A stretch of 57,684 bases of DNA from Candidatus Binataceae bacterium (lineage in GTDB: Bacteria; Desulfobacterota; Binatia; Binatales; Binataceae). Position numbers and translations under genes: made by a program. A model generated the notes under the pieces. It saw nothing but the letters and a program-made list of their open reading frames with translations. It ran no database searches and was not told the origin of the DNA. The stretch spans positions 1 to 57,684 of the forward strand of contig DASXMJ010000003.1 of NCBI GenBank assembly GCA_036495685.1. The letters run 5' to 3'. Shown here one piece after another: positions 51,354-57,684 of this stretch. How positions within the stretch are numbered: position 1 is the stretch's first letter; each line of letters begins with the position of its first letter.

Positions 51354-53172
51354 GCGCCGCCTCGTTCGCGACCGCGTACTGCAACTCGAACAGACGATAG
51401 TAGAGGCCGCGCTGGGCCAGCAGCTCGAGATGGCTCCCGCTCTCACGCAATACGCCGTTGCTCAGGACCAGTATGCGGTCGGCGCGTTCGATGGTCGAAA
51501 GCCGATGCGCGATGACGACCGCGGTGCGTTCGGCAAGCAGCTCGTCGAGGGCGAGCTGAATCAGGCGCTCGGTTTCGCTGTCCACGCTGGAGGTCGCTTC
51601 GTCCATTACCAGGATGCGCGGGTTGTAGGCGAGGGCGCGCGCAAACGATAGCAGCTGCCGTTGTCCCACGGACAAGTTCGCACCGCGCTCACGGATGTGC
51701 TCGGCGAGTCCCGCCGGCAGGCGGTTCACGAATCGCAGTGCCTGCGCGCGGTCCAATGCCTCCCGGACACGATGCTCGCCGAGGTTGGTCAAACCGAGCC
51801 GGATGTTTTCCATCACATCACCGGCGAACAGGAACACATCCTGTTGCACCAGCCCGATCGAACGCCGCAGTCGGTGGAGGTCCCACTCGCGCACATCAAC
51901 CCCATCGACCAGAATGCGCCCGCCGCTCACATCGTAAAAGCGGTTGAGCAGTTTGATGATTGTGGTCTTGCCCGATCCGGTCGGTCCCACGATTGCGATC
52001 TTCTGTCCTGGTTCGACCGCGAAGCTCAAGTCTCTGAGGACGGGCTCCCCCGGACGATATTCGAAATTCACGTGATCGAACACGATGCTGCCCTGCTGCG
52101 CGGCCGGGACCCTCGGGGTCGTTGGACTCGCGATGGTATGGGGCTCTTCCATGAGCGCTTCGATGCGCTCCGCCGCGGCCAGCGACGACTGCAGGACGGT
52201 GTACTTGTTGGACAGTTCACGGAGCGGCAGAAAGAACATCCGTGCATACTGCATGAAGCCGATCAGGGTCCCGAGGGTGATGGCGCGATGCAGCACTTGA
52301 CCGCCGCCCGCCCACAAGACCAGGGCGATAGTTATGGAGCCGACCGTGTCCACCGCGGAGAAGAGACCGGTCTCATACACGTTGGCCTTCATCTGGACGT
52401 CGCGGCTGCGTACGTTGAGCACGTCGAATTCTGCCCGGCTCGCTCGCTCGTGCGTGAACAGTTGCACTACGGTCATGCCTGCCAACGCTTCCGACAGGTA
52501 CGCGTTGACCGCCGCGAGCCGTTCGCGAATCTGCCGGTATACGACACGCGCGCGTACGCGAAACAGATTGATGAAGAGCAGCAGCGGAGGAATCGCGACC
52601 AGGGCCCACAGCGCCATCCGCGCGCTCTTGAACCACATGATCGCGACGATGCCGGACATCGTCATCAGGTCCATGAACATGGTCAGCGATCCAGCGCCGA
52701 ACATTTCGTTGATCGCATCTATGTCGGTAGTCATCCGGCTCACCAGCCGTCCCACCGGGGTGCGGTCAAAGAACGACATCGGGAGCCGTTGGACGTGGTT
52801 GAAGAGCCCAAGGCGCAGGTCCGAGAGCGAATACTGCGCGACCATCATGGTGAGATAGAACTGGCCGTATGCAGACCCGAACTCTCCACAAACCAGGCAG
52901 AGATAAATCGCCGCCATCTTGAGGAGGCTCGGACCGGACGCGCCGAACAGCGCCGTCAGCCATGCCGGCGGCGGCACCCGCCGATGGGCCAGGAATAGAT
53001 CGATGATCAGCTGAATTATATAAGGCTGCGCCAGCGCGAATGCGGAGTTGAGCGGCATCAGCAGAACCGACAGAAAAAACACTCCGCGATATGGGCGCAC
53101 GTAGGTCCAGATGAACTTCACGAGCGCGACATCGCGCGGCCGGCGGCCGGTTTGTTCCTGCTTAAGCTGCAT
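51337..53172 (-). CDS. ABC exporter half, catalytically complete ATPase
   Basis: The 611-residue protein has six membrane helices in its first half, then a nucleotide-binding domain. The domain has Walker A GPTGSGKTT, the signature LSVGQRQ, Walker B ILVMDEATSSVD with the catalytic glutamate, and the switch histidine in VIAHRLS. It follows the second ABC gene (start 54971) by 2 bp. Together they form one heterodimeric exporter of the MsbA/TM287-288 type. This is the canonical half, whereas the partner lacks the glutamate. A LPS-type glycosyltransferase lies upstream, so lipid or glycolipid export is plausible but unproven. Confidence 0.9.
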   Translation of the reverse strand: MQLKQEQTGRRPRDVALVKFIWTYVRPYRGVFFLSVLLMPLNSAFALAQPYIIQLIIDLFLAHRRVPPPAWLTALFGASGPSLLKMAAIYLCLVCGEFGSAYGQFYLTMMVAQYSLSDLRLGLFNHVQRLPMSFFDRTPVGRLVSRMTTDIDAINEMFGAGSLTMFMDLMTMSGIVAIMWFKSARMALWALVAIPPLLLFINLFRVRARVVYRQIRERLAAVNAYLSEALAGMTVVQLFTHERASRAEFDVLNVRSRDVQMKANVYETGLFSAVDTVGSITIALVLWAGGGQVLHRAITLGTLIGFMQYARMFFLPLRELSNKYTVLQSSLAAAERIEALMEEPHTIASPTTPRVPAAQQGSIVFDHVNFEYRPGEPVLRDLSFAVEPGQKIAIVGPTGSGKTTIIKLLNRFYDVSGGRILVDGVDVREWDLHRLRRSIGLVQQDVFLFAGDVMENIRLGLTNLGEHRVREALDRAQALRFVNRLPAGLAEHIRERGANLSVGQRQLLSFARALAYNPRILVMDEATSSVDSETERLIQLALDELLAERTAVVIAHRLSTIERADRILVLSNGVLRESGSHLELLAQRGLYYRLFELQYAVANEAAREAVD

Positions 53173-53174
53173 GC

Positions 53175-54971
53175 CTAGTAACTGGAGAGTTCCTCCTCGA
53201 GCAGCTGACGGCGGAACAACTCGGCGTAGATTCCATGCCGCGCCATCAGTTCCTGGTGAGTTCCGCGCTCGGCTATTTGGCCATCTTCCAGCACAACGAT
53301 CTGGTCGGCGTCGCGCACCGTCGAGGCACGATGCGCGACCACGATACTGGTATGGTCGCGCACGCTGGCTTCCAGGTTTTCCAGTACCGCCCGCTCGGTC
53401 TCCGTGTCGACGCTGGAAAGGGCATCGTCCAAAACCACCACATTTGATCGATAGTTCAACAGACGCGCGATGGTGGCGCGCTGCTTCTGCCCGCCCGACA
53501 GCGCCATCCCGCGCTCGCCCACGATCGTGTCGAGGCCATGTGGAAGTGTGGCGATATCAGGTCCGAGTCCTGCGATGTTGGCGGCCCATTCGATGGCGTC
53601 CCTCTTCGCATCGGGCTCCCCGAAGGCGATATTTCGCGCGAGCGTGTCCGAGAACAGCATCGCCTCTTGCGGCACCACGCCAATCGTCTTGCGCAGCGAG
53701 TGTAGGGGCACTTCGCGAATGTCACGGCCGTCAAGGAGTATCCTGCCCTCGGTGGGCTCGATCAGGCGCGAGAGCAGCTTGACCATCGTGGATTTGCCCG
53801 AGCCGGTCCGACCGACGATCGCCAGCTTGCTACCCGCGGGCACTCGAACCTGGATGTCGCGCAGTGCGTACGGGCGATGGCCGTTCGAAGACGGATCTTC
53901 GCGCCCAAAGTAGCTGAAGGAGACGTGGTCCCATTCAATTGCGCCAGCTACCTCTAACCGCTCTTCCCCCTGATCGAGCGCCCCCGGTTGTGGCGGCGCC
54001 CAGAACACCTCATCGAGGCGTTTCATCGCGGCCCTGGCCCGCTGATAAATCGAGATCATCCATCCCAGCGAAGTGACGGGCCATGCCATGTAGCCCAGGT
54101 AGCCCATGAAGGAAACCAGGTCGCCGATGCGTAGGGTTCCCTGGGTTACCAGCAGTCCACCGTAGGTGAGCACGATCATCACGGCCGCCGCCGAGGTCCC
54201 GCGAATCATGGGGACCATGGCACCGCGCAATCGCGCGAGCGCCAATCCCAACTCGTTGTATTCGTCGTTGGCAATTCGAAAGAGTCCAGCCTCATGGTCC
54301 TCGAGCGAGTAGGCCTTCACGACGTGGATGCCAGCCAGTGCTTCCTGGACCTTGGCCTCGATCAAGCCCAGGCCCTCCTGGACCTTCAAATTGCGCTGCA
54401 TCAGCGCTCGCGACAGGCGTTTGATTCCGTAAATCAGCAGAAGGTAAGGGGCCAGCGAGGCGGCAGTTAGTTTGGTGTTGACCCCGAGCATGAAGACGAG
54501 CGCGAACACGAAGGTACCCGGCGCATCGATGAACGTGATGAACCCCATGCCGACCAGCATGCGGATCGCGTTGAGGTCGTTGACCATGCGCGACATCAAA
54601 TCGCCGACCTTATTGCGCTCATAGAAATCCGGCCCGAGCCGGGTCAGATGTTCAAAAAGGTCGTTGCGCAGGTCGTACTCGATGTCGCGGCCGGTGTTGA
54701 AGATGACGAAACGCGAAACCCATCGCGCGGTTCCTCCCACCAGTGCCACCGCGATCATCATCAACACGATGCGACCCAGCGTTTCTTCGGCCGGCAACCC
54801 CATGCGCGCGAGTGCGCCAAAGGTCTGCGGATGGTGAGCCTGGATGGTGTTGATGGCAGCACCACTTAGATATGAGACGCTCATGCCGCATGCGGAAGCG
54901 ATCAGGGTGCTGACCATCCCGAACGCGTACCAATTCCAGTAGCGGCCGATGTAGCTGAACAAGCGTTTCAT
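53175..54971 (-). CDS. ABC exporter half with degenerate catalytic residue
   Basis: The 598-residue protein has the same architecture as its partner: membrane part, then Walker A GRTGSGKST, signature LSGGQKQR, and Walker B VVVLDDALSSVD. The residue after the Walker B aspartate is Asp where the partner and most exporters have Glu. Loss of this glutamate in one half is typical of asymmetric heterodimers such as TM287/288 and BmrC/D, where one ATP site is regulatory. The switch histidine (VVAHRAS) remains. The gene is 88 bp after the glycosyltransferase gene, and it starts with a membrane helix region MKRLFSYIGRYWNWYAF. Confidence 0.9.
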   Translation of the reverse strand: MKRLFSYIGRYWNWYAFGMVSTLIASACGMSVSYLSGAAINTIQAHHPQTFGALARMGLPAEETLGRIVLMMIAVALVGGTARWVSRFVIFNTGRDIEYDLRNDLFEHLTRLGPDFYERNKVGDLMSRMVNDLNAIRMLVGMGFITFIDAPGTFVFALVFMLGVNTKLTAASLAPYLLLIYGIKRLSRALMQRNLKVQEGLGLIEAKVQEALAGIHVVKAYSLEDHEAGLFRIANDEYNELGLALARLRGAMVPMIRGTSAAAVMIVLTYGGLLVTQGTLRIGDLVSFMGYLGYMAWPVTSLGWMISIYQRARAAMKRLDEVFWAPPQPGALDQGEERLEVAGAIEWDHVSFSYFGREDPSSNGHRPYALRDIQVRVPAGSKLAIVGRTGSGKSTMVKLLSRLIEPTEGRILLDGRDIREVPLHSLRKTIGVVPQEAMLFSDTLARNIAFGEPDAKRDAIEWAANIAGLGPDIATLPHGLDTIVGERGMALSGGQKQRATIARLLNYRSNVVVLDDALSSVDTETERAVLENLEASVRDHTSIVVAHRASTVRDADQIVVLEDGQIAERGTHQELMARHGIYAELFRRQLLEEELSSY

Positions 54972-55059
54972 TCGCGTTTTGGAATCTAAATTAGCAGGAA
55001 TGACCTGCCAGAGAAGTGGGCGCGCGGCGCCCCGGCGGTCAGTGGTCGCCCAGTCCGGG

Positions 55060-55821
55060 TCAACGCGGACGCTGCGTTTTCAGGCGCCGCTCGTACAACT
55101 TCGCGTATTTGAGAAAAACGTAAAACGCGGAGGTGGCCGCGGCATAGAAGCCGCGGATCCCATCGAGAAATCCGCGGCGCACAACATAGAAGACGAAGAA
55201 TCGCGCTACCGGATTGACTACCATTTTGAGCGGCGTGAACCGAGTGGGTTCGTGTTCCGCTGCGGCGCGAGAACTGAAGCGGTTCATCGTGGTGACGTGG
55301 TCGGTGATGTCGCGATAGCTGAAATGCAGGATACGCCCGCGCAGTTTTGTGACCTTGCCGTCGACTACGACCTTGTCGTGAGGATCGCGGCCACCGATGT
55401 GCCCGCGCTCGCGGCGGAACAGGCGCACCGGGGTATCGGGTTCGATTCCGCGTAGGTCGTAGCCGCCGAGATGAAAGAGCATTCGCTGGATGCGATAGCC
55501 CTCCGCCGCCGACGCTGAGCCGGTTTCACGCAGAATCTCCGCGCCGAGATCGTGAGTTGCCTGCTCGTCCGCGTCCATCAGCAATACCCAGTCTCCAGTC
55601 GCGTGGTCGAGCGCCATCTGCTTCTGCATGACGTAGTTGGTAAACTCGTGTTGGAAGACCCGCGCGCCGCATTTTCGTGCTATCTCCACAGTCCGGTCGG
55701 TGGAGAAGGAATCCACGACGATCTTTTCCTCGCAGAACCAGGCGCTCTTGAGACACTGTCCGATTAGTTCTTCCTCATTCTTGGTGATTGTTATGAGGGA
55801 GATTTTCGGGCGCGCGTCCAT
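55060..55821 (-). CDS. family 2 glycosyltransferase, LPS-core WaaE/KdtX-like
   Basis: The ATG at 55821 gives 253 residues. The nucleotide-sugar domain opens SLITITKNEEELIGQCL, continues with the VDSFSTDRTVEIARK aspartate and the metal-binding DAD motif in VLLMDADEQATHDL, and has GIEPDTPVRLFRRE. A C-terminal hydrophobic stretch follows (VARFFVFYVVRRGFL). WaaE-type enzymes add glucose or a similar sugar to LPS core heptose. This supports a didermal organism. It is first of the glycosyltransferase-ABC-ABC-lipoprotein run, fitting envelope assembly or export. Sugar donor unknown. Confidence 0.85.
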   Translation of the reverse strand: MDARPKISLITITKNEEELIGQCLKSAWFCEEKIVVDSFSTDRTVEIARKCGARVFQHEFTNYVMQKQMALDHATGDWVLLMDADEQATHDLGAEILRETGSASAAEGYRIQRMLFHLGGYDLRGIEPDTPVRLFRRERGHIGGRDPHDKVVVDGKVTKLRGRILHFSYRDITDHVTTMNRFSSRAAAEHEPTRFTPLKMVVNPVARFFVFYVVRRGFLDGIRGFYAAATSAFYVFLKYAKLYERRLKTQRPR

Positions 55822-55984
55822 CGATCGAGCTTGGAAAGACTTTAGCGTACCCGCTGCTGCGCTCGGCAATCACAGACATGGCAACGGCGCAGCTTCGCTG
55901 CGGAGCAGGACGGAAAAAGCCGCGACCTCGGCTGGGCTTGGAGCGCGTAGGACCCGGTTGGAGACCATCGCGGACCGGGACAGC

Positions 55985-57034
55985 TCACGGTGCGTGTTCC
56001 ACCTCCTGCATCACCCGCGTGGCAATCGCGTCGAACGCGGCGCTTACCGGGTGACGCGGGTTGCTTGCAACCAGCGGGTTGGACCGGTCGCCTCCTTCGC
56101 GTAGCTCGCGGACAATCGGCAGTTCGCCGAGAAAAGGTACCCCCAACTCGGACGCGTAGCGCGCACCGCCACCGTGCGAGAAAATCTCGTGGCGATGCCC
56201 GCATTTCCGACACTGGTAGTAGCTCATGTTTTCGACCACGCCGAGGACCGGTACGTTAACCTCGCGGAACATCTCCACGCCCCGCTTCACATCGAGTAGC
56301 GCCAGGTCCTGAGGGGTGGTGACCACTACCCCGCCCGCGAGCGCCACGCGCTGGGTGATGGTTAACTGCGCGTCGCCGGTCCCAGGAGGAAGGTCGAGCA
56401 CCAGGCAGTCGAGTTCCCCCCATTCGACATTAAAGAGAAACTCGGTCTCGAGCTTGGTTACCATCGGTCCGCGCCAGATCACGGCGGTCTCGTCGTTGAT
56501 AAACAGCGCCATCGAAACGTAACGTATGCCGAATCGCTCGAGTGGGACGATCCTCCGCTCGGCGGTGAGCGCGGGCGGCTTGTCCACCCCCATCATCATC
56601 GCCACGCTGGGTCCGTATACGTCCGCGTCCATGAGCCCGATGCGCCATCCGCGTCCGTGCAGCGCCAGTGCCAGGTTTACCGCCACGGTGGATTTGCCGA
56701 CTCCCCCCTTGCCGCTGGCGACCGCGATGATGTGCCTCACCCCGGGTATCTCGCGCTGCGCGGCGCCAGTCGCGGCGCGCGGTGCGGCTGCGGCGGGCTG
56801 CTCAATACGCACTTCCACGGCGGGCACATCGCGCATCGCGCCGACCGCAGTCTTCACGTCGGCGACGATTTTTTGGACCACCTCGGGCTTGGCGGATGCC
56901 ACCGTCAGCATCACGGTCACGCCCGAGTGCGCGACCTCGATGTCTTTGATCATGCCGAACGACACGATGTCGCGGCTGAATCCCGGGTATTTGACTTTCT
57001 TGAGTTCCGATAGAATTTCGTTGGGACTTGGCAT
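55985..57034 (-). CDS. apbC: Mrp/ApbC-family Fe-S cluster carrier ATPase
   Basis: The 349-residue protein has an N-terminal DUF59 (MIP18-like) domain (about 1-90), a short Ala/Pro linker, then the deviant P-loop ASGKGGVGKSTVAVNLALAL near residue 107. The acid motif VLDLPPGTGDAQLTITQ and a CxxC pair in YYQCRKCGHRHEIF follow. This is the standard Mrp/ApbC layout: the dimer holds a [4Fe-4S] cluster at the CxxC and delivers it to apo-proteins such as aconitase. It is monocistronic with no Fe-S assembly genes adjacent. Secure family; target proteins unknown. Its demand is in keeping with the Rieske and other metalloenzymes nearby. Confidence 0.93.
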   Translation of the reverse strand: MPSPNEILSELKKVKYPGFSRDIVSFGMIKDIEVAHSGVTVMLTVASAKPEVVQKIVADVKTAVGAMRDVPAVEVRIEQPAAAAPRAATGAAQREIPGVRHIIAVASGKGGVGKSTVAVNLALALHGRGWRIGLMDADVYGPSVAMMMGVDKPPALTAERRIVPLERFGIRYVSMALFINDETAVIWRGPMVTKLETEFLFNVEWGELDCLVLDLPPGTGDAQLTITQRVALAGGVVVTTPQDLALLDVKRGVEMFREVNVPVLGVVENMSYYQCRKCGHRHEIFSHGGGARYASELGVPFLGELPIVRELREGGDRSNPLVASNPRHPVSAAFDAIATRVMQEVEHAP

Positions 57035-57352
57035 TCCGGTTCACGTACCTGAGGCACGACATCCAGCGCCGCGGCGCTATCAATGCCGTCCTGCCATGTT
57101 ATCATTCCGGGAGTGCCGGAAAAATGACGCGTACGGCGTACTTCGTAGCCGGTCGGAAAGCGATCGCTCCGCAGCGCGCGCTTGCGGCCCAAGTCGGTGC
57201 GGGAGCGGCACAACGACACGAAGCCGGTGGCATGGGTGAGCGTCGCTTAAGACTTGCTGGCTGGCCTGGGGTTGTTCCTCCAGGCTTCGGCGAGCGGACC
57301 GCAACAACGCCATCGGCAGCGTCTTTTGCAGACCGTATTCTCTAAACCAGCG
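57035..57352. other. 318-bp divergent intergenic region
   Basis: It lies between the Mrp-type gene (minus) and the partial plus-strand gene. A small perfect hairpin (TTCCGG-GAGTG-CCGGAA at 57105-57121) is the only structure seen. Open frames through it on both strands lack similarity and ribosome sites and are probably spurious. Confidence 0.4.
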
Positions 57353-57684
57353 ATGACCCGCGAAGCTAGCACCTCGGTCCCGCTTGCGATTCGGCATGGC
57401 CCGCCAGGGCCCCGCCAGGAAGTCGCAACGGCAGTCGCCGACCTGAGTCGAGGTCTCAGCCGCATGGTGGGCAGCAAGGTCGCGGTACAGGAAGACGCCC
57501 AAATCGACGGTCGTGAAATATGCCTCACTCTGGACGACGCGCAACCGCCCCATCAAAGTCACCCCGATTCTCTCGGCGGCGATTCATTCTCGATCTCCCG
57601 GCCGAGCGATCGGTCGGTCTCGATCCGGTCGGCAAGTGAGCGCGGCCTGATTCACGGCGCGGCCAGCCTGCTGGTGCAGCTGGG
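57353..57684 (+). CDS. N-terminus of a probable glycoside hydrolase (GH20/DUF4838-like), cut by the window edge
   Basis: An ATG at 57353 opens a frame that stays open to the window end (about 110 residues), beginning MTREASTSVPLAIRHGPPGP. The segment SERGLIHGAASLLVQLG at the end is the typical close of the small beta-alpha domain that precedes the catalytic barrel in GH20, GH67 and DUF4838 proteins (a G-L-x-x-G-x-x-x-L-L pattern). No signal peptide is visible. The active site lies beyond the edge, so substrate cannot be stated. Another possible start is a TTG at 57326. Family call tentative. Confidence 0.5.
   Translation, partial: MTREASTSVPLAIRHGPPGPRQEVATAVADLSRGLSRMVGSKVAVQEDAQIDGREICLTLDDAQPPHQSHPDSLGGDSFSISRPSDRSVSIRSASERGLIHGAASLLVQL

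Noticed and set aside
57080..57562. A 160-codon minus-strand open frame overlapping the window-end gene
   Set aside because: It runs through the Mrp upstream region and antisense to the better-supported plus-strand frame; no family features.

Overview
The window is a dense stretch of bacterial chromosome with no rRNA, tRNA, insertion sequence, prophage or CRISPR array that I could see. High GC, many GTG starts, Shine-Dalgarno sequences, an mraZ-to-ftsZ division/cell-wall cluster that includes ftsA, a MurE with the meso-DAP motif, and soil-type accessory genes (F420-dependent nitroreductase-like protein, luciferase-like monooxygenase, Rieske oxygenases, ferritin-like proteins) suggest an uncultured, didermal, aerobic bacterium. 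A Desulfobacterota- or Binatota-like lineage would fit, but this is inference; ftsA argues against Actinobacteria.

Layout. 1-7.4 kb: clpP (cut by the edge) and tig, a dihydroorotate-dehydrogenase-like protein, then a plus-strand run of ketopantoate-reductase-like protein, JAMM metalloprotease, MFS exporter and OpgC-like acyltransferase. 7.9-13.5 kb: a divergent module. One arm is an F420 nitroreductase-like protein plus an MFS transporter. The other arm is a TetR regulator followed by five tightly packed genes: three ferritin-like proteins, two of them close paralogues with a full diiron ligand set, and two small paralogous proteins. A 14-bp perfect palindrome lies between the -35 and -10 of the TetR promoter. 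This module is the best candidate for an undescribed system. 13.5-18 kb: GTP-dependent PEP carboxykinase, with its own palindrome inside its promoter spacer, and a glycogen-debranching-type glucosidase.

18.1-33.7 kb, all minus strand: mraZ-rsmH-ftsL-ftsI-murE-mraY-murD-ftsW-murG-murC-murB-ftsQ-ftsA-ftsZ. The genes overlap or nearly touch and are preceded by three MraZ-type boxes at 10-bp spacing laid over a sigma70-like promoter. murF and ddl are absent from their usual places. 34-38.8 kb: an exported LamG/DUF1080-like protein, a small membrane protein, an enoyl-CoA hydratase-like protein and leuS.

38.9-44.6 kb: a small-molecule oxidation region. A plus-strand run of DegV, luciferase-like flavin monooxygenase, acetoacetate-decarboxylase-like protein and a Rieske oxygenase faces a minus-strand O-methyltransferase and a second Rieske oxygenase. 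44.7-50.2 kb: an exported protein of unknown function, a GNAT-like acyltransferase with a membrane desaturase, an IrrE-like protease with an XRE repressor, and a hydrolase. A 29-bp tandem repeat lies just upstream of the acyltransferase. 50.2-57.7 kb: a lipoprotein aminopeptidase-like gene, a heterodimeric ABC exporter, a LPS-type glycosyltransferase, an Mrp-type Fe-S carrier ATPase, and the start of a probable glycoside hydrolase.
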